Notes: generated by a model not told the origin, from the sequence alone. Shown: positions 1 through 6,118, counted from the stretch's first letter. The stretch: 6,566 nt of DNA from Alphaproteobacteria bacterium (GCA_019751935.1 JAIEMR010000137.1:1-6566); one strand, 5' to 3'. A program made the numbers and translations.

Positions 1-1256
1 AATATGCAGTCCCTGAATCCCGTAAAGCTATAGTTGTTCTTTTGGATGTTAAAACTTTGATAAAAGATGTTCCATTAACTCCAGAAGAGGTCAAGGAAGA
101 GTACGAAAAACGTATAGATGCTTACACAATTCCTGAAAAACGTAACGTTGTTCGGTTAACTTATCCTTCTATGGCTCTTGCTGAAGATGCTTTTGCTCGG
201 GCAAATGCAGGACGCCCCATGCGTGCGGTTTCTCGTGATGTTAAGGGGGGGGATTTCACAGATCTGGGTACAATTGAGGCAAATCAATTGCCTGAAAATG
301 CTAGAAGCGTTGTGTTTTCTCTTGAACTAGGCAAAACTTCATCCGTAGTTAGCGCTGATGGTGGTTTTTCAATTTATCAAATTACAAAAATTGCACCTTC
401 TGCTACAAAAAAACTTGATGAAGTTCGTTCTCAAATAGAAGAGGCTCTTCGTCTTCAAAAGTCAGGTGATCACATTCAAGAGCTTAAAAATAAAATAGAT
501 GATGCGATTGCGGGCGGGGCTAAGCTTTCCGATGTTGCAAAGGAGTTTAAGTTAACAATTGAAGAGCTTTCAGGGTTTGATGCTCAAGGTTTAGATGAAG
601 CAGGTAAGCCCATCCTTGCCACATTACCTTTAGAGGCCAGAAAGAGTATCGTTGAGCAAGCTTTCAATTTAACTGAAGGTACAGAAAGCCCAATTTCAGA
701 TGTTGATAATTTATCGTTTATTGTAAGAATTGAAAAAGTAACGCCAGCAGCAGTTCCTGAATTTGATGCCGTTAAAGATAAAGTTTTAAGTGATGTAACA
801 AATCAAAAGAAACTTGAAGAGGCTACTAAGCTTGCAGATGAAATTACTAAGGGATCAAAAAACTTAGCTGATTTAACGAAGCTTGCAAATAAAAATGGAT
901 TATCACTTACCTCAAATCATGTCTTAAGTCGATCTGATATGGGGGAAAAGAGTGAGTTAAAAAATGAGGCAACAAAGGCTTTGTTATCCTCATTTACTCC
1001 TGATCTTGTTACGAAAATGTTCCAATTGGGTATTGAGCAGTCTACTTATGGGGCAACAAAAGATGGGTTTTCTGTCGTCATGTTACAAAGAGTCAATCCT
1101 TATATCCATGATGAGAAAAAATCGACAAACTTTAATGCTTCGATTGATCAAATGTCAGGGAAAATTTTATCTGACTTGATCGTTGATAGTTTTAGGTTTA
1201 ATCACAAGGTGAGCATAAATCAAGAAACCATGAATCATGTGATGAGCCAAGAATAG
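1..1256 (+). CDS. ppiD: PpiD/SurA-type peptidyl-prolyl isomerase-like periplasmic chaperone, 5' truncated
   Basis: The reading frame is open from base 3, with no stop before the window edge, and ends at TAG 1254-1256. A TTG lies in frame at base 42, but residues upstream of it (YAVPESRKAIVVL) already match the family, so this is the last 417 residues or so of a longer protein. PpiD proteins are inner-membrane-anchored periplasmic folding factors, usually about 600 residues; the N-terminal anchor and SurA-like domain would lie outside. The visible part holds two 'Y.(V/I)PE.R' segments, each followed by a beta strand. These precede a degenerate parvulin-like domain (GGDFTDLGTIEANQLP through GGFSIYQITKIAP), then Lys/Glu-rich helices and a second parvulin-like repeat (SPISDVDNLSFIVRIEKVTP). 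Such domains in PpiD often lack isomerase activity. SurA is an alternative, but the domain layout favours PpiD. Confidence 0.8.
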   Translation, partial: YAVPESRKAIVVLLDVKTLIKDVPLTPEEVKEEYEKRIDAYTIPEKRNVVRLTYPSMALAEDAFARANAGRPMRAVSRDVKGGDFTDLGTIEANQLPENARSVVFSLELGKTSSVVSADGGFSIYQITKIAPSATKKLDEVRSQIEEALRLQKSGDHIQELKNKIDDAIAGGAKLSDVAKEFKLTIEELSGFDAQGLDEAGKPILATLPLEARKSIVEQAFNLTEGTESPISDVDNLSFIVRIEKVTPAAVPEFDAVKDKVLSDVTNQKKLEEATKLADEITKGSKNLADLTKLANKNGLSLTSNHVLSRSDMGEKSELKNEATKALLSSFTPDLVTKMFQLGIEQSTYGATKDGFSVVMLQRVNPYIHDEKKSTNFNASIDQMSGKILSDLIVDSFRFNHKVSINQETMNHVMSQE

Positions 1257-1278
1257 AGGCATTGTTCACCGATTTAAG

Positions 1279-1313
1279 GCATCAAGCGTGGTTTTTATAT
1301 TCATGCTTGATGC
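1279..1313 (+). terminator. Hairpin after ppiD, possible terminator without a U tract
   Basis: Arms 1279-1290 and 1302-1313 pair over 12 bp with one G-U pair around an 11-base T-rich loop, 22 bases after the ppiD stop. No run of T follows the stem, so it is not a standard intrinsic terminator. It could mark an mRNA 3' end or a Rho-assisted stop. Confidence 0.4.
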
Positions 1314-1337
1314 AACCGCTGAAAATACTAGCAAAAA

Positions 1338-1480
1338 AACCTAAATACCGTTATAAAGGTTGAGTGCAAATCTATAACCTTTGGGTAGGTGTGCTGTCTT
1401 TTCTCATGGGAAAAGCTAAACAGACCTTCCGATGTCATTAGAGATAATGATTCATTGCCCTTTAGGTTATGCAAAATCGG
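1338..1480 (+). promoter_or_regulatory. Structured 5' leader of rpsB, candidate cis-regulatory RNA
   Basis: The base pairing is visible by eye. P1 joins 1338-1345 (AACCTAAA) to 1461-1468 (TTTAGGTT), 8 perfect pairs closing the whole leader. Inside are P2 (1355-1361 with 1376-1382, 7 bp), P3 (1387-1427: 4, 4 and 6 bp separated by a 3-base and a 4-base bulge) and P4 (1435-1440 with 1445-1450, 6 bp, loop GAGA, a GNRA tetraloop). CCGAT at 1429-1433 can pair with ATCGG at 1476-1480 outside P1, forming a pseudoknot 12 bases before the rpsB Shine-Dalgarno. TACC 1346-1349 can also pair with GGTA 1384-1387, extending P2. In Gammaproteobacteria, S2 represses its own mRNA through a leader; an analogous role here is inference. 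I found no convincing promoter in this gap. Confidence 0.5.
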
Positions 1481-1506
1481 AAAAACGTAATTAGGAGTAT
1501 TTTTTA

Positions 1507-2286
1507 ATGGCAATGCCAACCTTTACTATGCGTCAGCTTTTAGAAGCTGGCTTACACTATGGTCACACAACACGTCGCTGGAACCCAAAAATGTCACCCT
1601 TTATTTTCGGTGTGCGTAATGGGATTCATATCATTGACTTGGAGCAAACTGTTCCTATGCTCTACAAAGCTTTGCAAGTTATCCGCGATACAGTAGCAGG
1701 CGGTGGACGTGTTCTTTTTGTGGGTACAAAATCACAAGCTTCTGAAAAAATAAAAGAAGCAGCTAAGAAATGCGGCCAATACTACATCAACCACCGTTGG
1801 TTAGGTGGAACTTTGACAAACTGGAAAACAGTTAACCAGTCAATTAAACGCCTTAAGGAAATGGAAGAAATTCTAGAAAATCCTGGCCGTCTTACCAAAA
1901 AAGAAATTTTAAAAATGACTCGCGAACACGAAAAGCTTGAGCTTGCGCTTGGTGGTATTCGTGATATGGGTGGTCTGCCAGATGCACTTTTTGTTATCGA
2001 CACAAATAAAGAAGCGATTGCGATTCAAGAAGCGTCTCGCTTAGGCATTCCTGTTATTGGCGTTTTAGACAGTAACTCAGATCCAGAAGGCGTTACCTAT
2101 CCAATTCCAGGCAATGATGATGCTTTGCGTGCGATCCATTTATACTGCGATCTCGCTGCTTCTTCTGTTCTTGATGGTCTCCAAGCTGAAATGGTTTCCC
2201 AGGGTATTGATCTTGGTGAATCTGCAACTCTTCCTGATGAAGAATTAGCTGCATCAGAAGCTGAAGAAGTCGCTGTAAGCGCTTAA
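1507..2286 (+). CDS. rpsB: 30S ribosomal protein S2
   Basis: The 259-residue product is a full-length ribosomal protein S2, which binds the 30S head-body junction near the Shine-Dalgarno duplex exit. The N-terminus (MRQLLEAGLHYGHTTRRWNP, residues 8-27) is the classic S2 start. Residues about 105-150 form the Lys/Glu-rich helical hairpin that protrudes from S2, and PDALFVIDTNKEAIAIQEA (158-176) followed by GIPVIGVLDSNSDP (180-193) is the second conserved block. The acidic tail after about residue 235 is typical of alphaproteobacterial S2. AGGAG at 1493-1497 lies 9 bases before the ATG and fixes the start; a second ATG two codons later is less well spaced. It is the first gene of the rpsB-tsf-pyrH-frr cluster and follows a structured leader that may mediate feedback by S2. 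Confidence 0.98.
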   Translation: MAMPTFTMRQLLEAGLHYGHTTRRWNPKMSPFIFGVRNGIHIIDLEQTVPMLYKALQVIRDTVAGGGRVLFVGTKSQASEKIKEAAKKCGQYYINHRWLGGTLTNWKTVNQSIKRLKEMEEILENPGRLTKKEILKMTREHEKLELALGGIRDMGGLPDALFVIDTNKEAIAIQEASRLGIPVIGVLDSNSDPEGVTYPIPGNDDALRAIHLYCDLAASSVLDGLQAEMVSQGIDLGESATLPDEELAASEAEEVAVSA

Positions 2287-2303
2287 CCCTTCATTATAAA
2301 TAA

Positions 2304-2334
2304 GGGGGGAGACAAACTGCTTCTCCCTTTTTTT
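2304..2334 (+). terminator. Intrinsic terminator or attenuator between rpsB and tsf
   Basis: GGGAGA (2307-2312) pairs with TCTCCC (2322-2327) around a 9-base loop, and seven T follow directly (2328-2334). Three upstream G (2304-2306) could add G-U pairs with the first T. This has the form of an intrinsic terminator. Its place between two genes that normally share a transcript suggests partial termination that lowers tsf, pyrH and frr relative to rpsB. Confidence 0.65.
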
Positions 2335-2368
2335 GACTTACTAAGAATTTAATTGATTTGAGGATAAA

Positions 2369-3307
2369 ATGGCTGAAATTTCTGCGACACTTGTAAAAAC
2401 GCTGCGTGAAAAAACCGGTGCAGGCATGATGGACTGCAAAAAAGCATTAAATGAAGTTAATGGCGATCTTGAAGCAGCCGTTGACTGGCTTCGTAAAAAA
2501 GGATTGGCTGCGGCTTCTAAAAAAGCAGGTCGTGTTGCTGCCGAAGGTTTAGTTGGTGTTGCAGGTTCTGGAAAATCTGCTGCTGTCGTTGAAATCAATG
2601 CTGAAACAGACTTCGTTGCTAGAAACCCTCAATTCCAAGCTATGGTCAGCCAAGCAGCGGAAATTGCAGCGGGTAAAGAATTCACTGCAGAAACTCTTTT
2701 AGCTGCTCCTTTTAAAGGTGAGTCTCCAACAATCAGCGATGAAATCACTCGTTTGATTGCTGTGATTGGTGAAAACATGAACCTGCGCCGTGTTAAGCGT
2801 TTATCCGTATCAGAAGGTATTGTTGCAACCTATATGCACAGCGCATCGGCTCCAGGTTTAGGGCGGATTGGTGTTTTGGTTGCTCTTGAGTCTTCTGCAA
2901 AAGACACAGCTAAATTACAAGAATTAGGCAAAAAACTGGCTATGCATGTAGCGGCAGCAAGTCCTCAAGCATTGAATGTTGCTGAAGTTGATTCTGCTTC
3001 TCTTGAAAGAGAGAGAACTGTTCTAACCGACCAAGCGCGCGCTTCTGGGCGTCCTGAAGATGTTATTCAAAAGATGGTTGAAGGCCGTATTCGTAAATAC
3101 TACGAAGAAGTCGTTTTGTTAGAGCAAGTTTATGTCGTTGATGGCAAAACAAAAATCTCTGAGGTTGTTGAACAAACAGCTAAAGAATTAGGCACGCCAG
3201 TGAAGCTTGTTGGATTTTCAAGATTTGCTTTGGGTGAAGGCATTGAAAAAGTTGAAACAGACTTTGCTGCCGAAGTTCAAGCGCAAGCAAAATCTGCGGC
3301 TCATTAG
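2369..3307 (+). CDS. tsf: Translation elongation factor Ts
   Basis: The 312-residue product is EF-Ts, the cytosolic guanine nucleotide exchange factor that recycles EF-Tu-GDP. Residues 1-45 are the N-terminal UBA-like domain with the EF-Ts signature LREKTGAGMMDCKKAL (12-27). TDFVARN (80-86) is the second signature and contains the Asp-Phe pair that inserts into EF-Tu near its magnesium site. The rest fits the two core subdomains, with a dimerisation-type helical region (about 190-240) and the closing conserved stretch containing LVGFSRFALGEGIEK. Length is usual for Alphaproteobacteria. GAGGA at 2360-2364, four bases before the ATG, supports this start with slightly short spacing. It follows the attenuator-like hairpin after rpsB, and its stop is 11 bases before the pyrH start. 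Confidence 0.98.
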   Translation: MAEISATLVKTLREKTGAGMMDCKKALNEVNGDLEAAVDWLRKKGLAAASKKAGRVAAEGLVGVAGSGKSAAVVEINAETDFVARNPQFQAMVSQAAEIAAGKEFTAETLLAAPFKGESPTISDEITRLIAVIGENMNLRRVKRLSVSEGIVATYMHSASAPGLGRIGVLVALESSAKDTAKLQELGKKLAMHVAAASPQALNVAEVDSASLERERTVLTDQARASGRPEDVIQKMVEGRIRKYYEEVVLLEQVYVVDGKTKISEVVEQTAKELGTPVKLVGFSRFALGEGIEKVETDFAAEVQAQAKSAAH

Positions 3308-3318
3308 TTGTCTTTGCA

Positions 3319-4038
3319 GTGTATAAAAGGGTCTTATTAAAAATCTCTGGTGAAGCTCTTGCTAGTGTTGATCCTAGCGGAGATAAAAATCGTGGCATTG
3401 ATCAAAAAATGCTCGAGAAAATTGCCAAAGATATTAAAGACGTTTATGCACAAAAAGTTGAGATTTGCCTTGTGGTCGGGGGCGGGAACATCTACCGTGG
3501 GGTGCACGGAGTGGCAAAGCACGGTATGGACCGAACCACCTCTGATCACATGGGTATGCTCGCCACAGTTATTAATGGCCTTGCTTTGCAGCACGCTTTA
3601 GAGGTCGAAGGACTTGCTTGTCGTATGATGACGGCCGTTCCTATGCCCACAATTGGTGAATCGTATGTCAGAAGGCACGCAATAAGGCACCTTGAAAAAG
3701 GACGTATAGTTTTGTTTGTGGGCGGAACAGGAAACCCCTATTTTACAACTGATACTGCAGCTGCTCTTAGAGCATCTGAAATTGGATGTGATTTACTTTT
3801 AAAGGGTACAAAGGTCAAGGGTGTTTACACAAAAGACCCAGTACATCACAAAGACGCTGAGTTTTTGCCACGTTTGACCTATTCTGAGGTTTTAGCCAAA
3901 GATTTAAAGGTTATGGATTCAGCGGCAATTACCCTGACCCGCGAAAATAACATACCCATTGCTGTATTCTCTATTTACGAAAATAATGGATTTGATAAGG
4001 TTATCAATGGTCAAGGCCATTTCAGTTTAATTAGTTAA
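3319..4038 (+). CDS. pyrH: UMP kinase (uridylate kinase)
   Basis: The 239-residue product is the bacterial hexameric UMP kinase of the amino acid kinase fold, which phosphorylates UMP to UDP with ATP. Visible landmarks are the N-terminal phosphate loop KISGEAL (8-14), the glycine-rich loop VVGGGNIYRG (52-61), the UMP-contact segment RTTSDHMGMLA (72-82), GGTGNPYFTTDTAA (135-148), and the nucleotide-binding region KGTKVKGVYTKDP (162-174). VMDSAAITL (198-206) closes the conserved set. The start is GTG, because no in-frame ATG lies near the family's N-terminus and the sequence fits from residue 2 (YKRVLLK). No Shine-Dalgarno is visible in the 11 bases after the tsf stop, so translation is probably coupled to tsf. 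The start could be misplaced by a few codons at most. Confidence 0.96.
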   Translation: MYKRVLLKISGEALASVDPSGDKNRGIDQKMLEKIAKDIKDVYAQKVEICLVVGGGNIYRGVHGVAKHGMDRTTSDHMGMLATVINGLALQHALEVEGLACRMMTAVPMPTIGESYVRRHAIRHLEKGRIVLFVGGTGNPYFTTDTAAALRASEIGCDLLLKGTKVKGVYTKDPVHHKDAEFLPRLTYSEVLAKDLKVMDSAAITLTRENNIPIAVFSIYENNGFDKVINGQGHFSLIS

Positions 4039-4057
4039 GCTATTGAAGGAAAATTAA

Positions 4058-4624
4058 ATGTCTACACGTGTTGACCCTCTTTTAAGTGATTATAATCGCC
4101 GCATGGACTCAGCTGTTGAAGTCTTGTCAAAAGAATTCAGTGGCATTCGTGCAGGCAGAGCCTCTGTCGATCTTTTAAATCCCATTAAAGTTGATGCTTA
4201 TGGTTCTTTGATGCCGCTTAGCCAAGTTGGTACAGTTGGCGCTCCCGAGCCGCGTCTATTGACTGTGCAAGTTTGGGATAAAGGCATGGTCAAGGCTGTT
4301 GAAAAAGCGATTCGTGAATCTAGTCTTGGATTGAATCCTGCAATTGATGGTCAAATGGTCCGTGTTCCTTTGCCAACCCTAAATGAAGAGCGCCGCCAGG
4401 AATTAGCTAAGGTTGCAGCGAAATATGCCGAAGAAGCCCGCATCAGCGTTCGTAACGTTCGCCGTGATGGGATGGAATCTTTGAAAAAGATGGAGAAAGA
4501 TGGCGAAATCTCAGAGGACGAACATAAACGTCTTTCTGGCGAGATGCAGCATTTAACAGATGATCACATCAAAAAAATCGACGATCATTTGGCAACGAAG
4601 CAAAAAGAAATTACGCACGTATAA
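4058..4624 (+). CDS. frr: Ribosome recycling factor
   Basis: The 188-residue product is RRF, which with EF-G splits post-termination ribosomes in the cytosol; the family averages about 185 residues. The three-helix bundle (domain I) is formed by residues 1-31 and about 107-188, and the beta-rich domain II lies between (about 32-106). Key stretches are GIRAGRAS (29-36), the NPIKVDAYGS hinge region (41-50), TLNEERRQEL (107-116) and VRNVRRDG (131-138), whose first Arg (132) corresponds to the ribosome-contacting Arg of the E. coli protein. GAAGGA at 4045-4050, seven bases before the ATG, sets the start. It lies 19 bases after pyrH and is the last gene of the translation cluster, since terminator-like hairpins follow. 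Confidence 0.98.
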   Translation: MSTRVDPLLSDYNRRMDSAVEVLSKEFSGIRAGRASVDLLNPIKVDAYGSLMPLSQVGTVGAPEPRLLTVQVWDKGMVKAVEKAIRESSLGLNPAIDGQMVRVPLPTLNEERRQELAKVAAKYAEEARISVRNVRRDGMESLKKMEKDGEISEDEHKRLSGEMQHLTDDHIKKIDDHLATKQKEITHV

Positions 4625-4646
4625 TGCCTATAAATTGAAGTTTTAA

Positions 4647-4676
4647 CCTTGATATAGAAGCTTTTCTATATCAAGG
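4647..4676 (+). terminator. Perfect 13-bp hairpin after frr
   Basis: Arms 4647-4659 and 4664-4676 are perfectly complementary around a GCTT loop, 22 bases after the frr stop. No T run follows on either strand. It probably forms the 3' end of the rpsB-frr mRNA, as a stabilising or Rho-dependent end, with the weaker U-tract hairpin downstream as backup. Confidence 0.5.
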
Positions 4677-4745
4677 TGGCGTTAATCCTATCAAATTATC
4701 TGGATTCTCTCCACAAACAGAGTGCACAATATTTAGTGACTCTGG

Positions 4746-4764
4746 ATACTCATTGAGTATTTTT
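4746..4764 (+). terminator. Small intrinsic terminator upstream of the beta-barrel gene
   Basis: ATACTC (4746-4751) pairs with GAGTAT (4755-4760) around a three-base loop and runs into TTTTT, followed by further T-rich sequence to 4776. The stem is short and AT-rich, so efficiency is uncertain. It separates the translation cluster from the outer-membrane gene. Confidence 0.45.
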
Positions 4765-4794
4765 GTTTTCTATATTTTTTAAAAATAATTTTCA

Positions 4795-4832
4795 AGGTGT
4801 ATTTTTATAATACTTTCGTATTTTTTACACCT
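4795..4832 (+). promoter_or_regulatory. Candidate promoter -10 box inside an inverted repeat, upstream of the beta-barrel gene
   Basis: AGGTGTA (4795-4801) and TACACCT (4826-4832) are perfect inverted copies with centres 31 bases apart. Between them lies a perfect TATAAT (4806-4811) and a small inner hairpin (4809-4813 with 4818-4822). No good -35 element is visible 16-18 bases upstream of the TATAAT. The repeat could be an operator, a 5' UTR hairpin, or both. Confidence 0.35.
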
Positions 4833-4883
4833 AAAGGCTGTGTAATAAATAAGCACTGATACTCTTAAAGGGAGCTAAAACTC

Positions 4884-5606
4884 ATGAACAAAACAAAATT
4901 ACTAGCTTTCTCCATTCTTATGGGAACTACAGCGTCTTATGCAACTACACCATTTAATGGATTTTATCTTGGGGCTCAAATTGGCTACACGCAACGAGCT
5001 ATCAAGACAGATCTGGATGCTACTGCAAATAGTACAAGTGGTACATTAAATGGAACTTATGCTCACCGAAAAAGGTCAAATGGCATACTTTATGGAATTA
5101 TGGGTGGGTATGGGCGAAATATAAATGGAGTCTATCTTGGTTTGGAAGCATCTCTGCAAGATGATACCGCCAGTAGAGCTCATCAAAGCCACACTCTGTC
5201 ATTAACCAATTCTAAAACAGGTGCAGTTTCTCAAGCCACCGTTCAAACTCGTTACGAGCGTAGCTTAGTATTTGGGCTTGCGCCACGCATAGGTGCTGTA
5301 CTCGGGAAAGACCATTTAGTGTATGTAAAGGTTGGTTTTGAAACAAGCCGAGACTATATGTCGCATAAAGTGGATGGCAGTAATGCTTGGCATAGTAAAA
5401 AACACAGAAAAACAGTTTTTGTGCCTGGCATTGGTTATGAAAAGGCTTTTGGCAATATCCTTGTAAGAGGAGAGTATGGGTATAATTGCGGCGCTAATCT
5501 TTCTGATACAAGAACAGAATCTATTGCTGGAACCACCGGTTCTGTTGTTCAGAAAGCCAAATATCAAGCCCATGAATTTAAAGTTGGCATTTCCTATCAG
5601 TTTTAG
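4884..5606 (+). CDS. Outer-membrane beta-barrel protein (OmpA/Omp25-like, eight strands)
   Basis: The 240-residue product begins with a signal peptide: Lys at 3 and 5, a hydrophobic core, and SYA at 18-20 with likely cleavage after Ala20. The mature part shows alternating aromatic/glycine strands that count to eight: FNGFYLGAQIGY, GILYGIMGGYG, GVYLGLEASL, LVFGLAPRIGAV, VYVKVGFET, VFVPGIGYE, ILVRGEYGYN and HEFKVGISYQF. The terminal Phe and the last strand form the C-terminal recognition signal for BAM assembly. Loops between strands (about 40-65, 98-125, 160-178 and 205-225) are polar and Ser/Thr-rich and would face outside. A single Cys lies near residue 202. The family resembles the OMP_b-brl group that includes Omp25/31 and Bartonella haemin-binding proteins; the ligand, if any, is unknown. 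GGGAG at 4870-4874, nine bases before the ATG, supports the start. It appears monocistronic. Confidence 0.88.
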   Translation: MNKTKLLAFSILMGTTASYATTPFNGFYLGAQIGYTQRAIKTDLDATANSTSGTLNGTYAHRKRSNGILYGIMGGYGRNINGVYLGLEASLQDDTASRAHQSHTLSLTNSKTGAVSQATVQTRYERSLVFGLAPRIGAVLGKDHLVYVKVGFETSRDYMSHKVDGSNAWHSKKHRKTVFVPGIGYEKAFGNILVRGEYGYNCGANLSDTRTESIAGTTGSVVQKAKYQAHEFKVGISYQF

Positions 5607-5620
5607 GAAGGCTTTAAAGT

Positions 5621-5679
5621 TGTAAACAACCTGATTATATCCCTTTTTGCTGTAAGGGTTTACATCGCCCGAAAAAGGG
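5621..5679 (+). promoter_or_regulatory. Leader with interleaved complementary segments upstream of the LEA-like gene
   Basis: TGTAAAC (5621-5627) is complementary to GTTTACA (5658-5664), and CCCTTTTT (5641-5648) to AAAAAGGG (5672-5679). The pairs interleave, so they form either a pseudoknot or competing folds. A third option, TGTAA (5651-5655) with TTACA (5660-5664) around GGGT, nests inside the second pair. A possible promoter overlaps: TTTACA (5659-5664), 15 bases, then TATAAA (5680-5685). The nested hairpin could instead be the 3' end of the beta-barrel mRNA. Confidence 0.35.
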
Positions 5680-5712
5680 TATAAAAGTTTGTATGTATAA
5701 TAACCTTTATTT

Positions 5713-5719
5713 GAAGGAG
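5713..5719 (+). promoter_or_regulatory. Shine-Dalgarno that sets the LEA-like start
   Basis: GAAGGAG lies nine bases before the ATG at 5729. It places the true start there rather than at the in-frame ATG at 5693, which has no purine-rich site and would add twelve residues unlike the rest of the protein. Confidence 0.8.
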
Positions 5720-5728
5720 TATTATAAA

Positions 5729-6007
5729 ATGGCTGACTTAAAAGAAAAAGTTAAAGACACTTTTGAAGCTGCAAAAGACAAAGCAAAAGATTTAGCGCAT
5801 AAAACTGCAGAAGCCCTCCACTTAGCAGGTGATAATGCAAAAGCAGATGCTGAAATTGCAAAAAAGAAAGCCGAGTTGGCTTACGAAGAATCCAAGAAAA
5901 AAGGTAACGAGCTTAAAGAGACGGCTAAAACAAAAGCTGAGGATCTAAAAGACAAAGCCAAAGATGCCTATGATAAAGCAAAGAAAGAACTAAAAAAGGC
6001 AAGCTAG
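5729..6007 (+). CDS. Small LEA-like / apolipoprotein-like amphipathic helical protein
   Basis: The 92-residue product (from the ATG with the good Shine-Dalgarno) is extremely biased: 25 Lys and 20 Ala, many Glu and Asp, and no Arg, Gln, Pro, Cys or Trp. Lys-Ala-Lys-Asp units recur at intervals near 11 residues (for example AAKDKAKDLAHKTAEAL at 14-30, and DLKDKAKDAYDKAKKEL at 72-88), as in group 3 late-embryogenesis-abundant proteins and YtxH/CsbD-type bacterial stress proteins. It has no signal peptide or membrane segment, so a cytosolic, largely helical or conditionally disordered protein is expected. Family members protect proteins or membranes during desiccation, osmotic or cold stress; that role here is inference from composition. 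A histone H1-like or nucleoid-binding role is an alternative given the Lys content, but the many acidic residues argue against it. It seems to be a single-gene unit. Confidence 0.75.
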   Translation: MADLKEKVKDTFEAAKDKAKDLAHKTAEALHLAGDNAKADAEIAKKKAELAYEESKKKGNELKETAKTKAEDLKDKAKDAYDKAKKELKKAS

Positions 6008-6036
6008 GGGTAGTCAATAGCTGAAAATATTGTGTC

Positions 6037-6072
6037 ATGGCGCGCCCCGAAATACAAAAGGGGCGTTGCCAT
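6037..6072 (+). terminator. GC-rich hairpin after the LEA-like gene
   Basis: ATGGC (6037-6041) pairs with GCCAT (6068-6072), and CGCCCC (6043-6048) pairs with GGGGCG (6060-6065) across a small internal loop (G opposite TT), leaving an 11-base A-rich loop. It lies 29 bases past the stop. No T run follows, so it is terminator-like but not a standard intrinsic terminator. Confidence 0.4.
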
Positions 6073-6118
6073 TCAGAGGAATGCTTATGACCCAGCATCC
6101 GAAATGTATTCCCATGGA

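Noticed and set aside
1328..1519. 63-codon minus-strand frame across the rpsB leader
   Set aside because: It overlaps the structured leader and the start of rpsB, and shows no recognisable protein features.
4699..4751. Near-repeat TCTGGATTCTC / TCTGGATACTC
   Set aside because: Only two 11-base copies with one difference in AT-rich DNA; no further copies or structure tie them together.
5693..5728. Upstream ATG extending the LEA-like protein by twelve residues
   Set aside because: No ribosome site precedes it, whereas GAAGGAG is well placed for the ATG at 5729; the extra residues are Tyr/Asn-rich, unlike the protein.
1..6007. Possible TGA recoding, since none of the seven genes ends in TGA
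   Set aside because: All genes give full-length standard-code products with TGG for Trp and no internal TGA, and seven stops are too few to mean anything.
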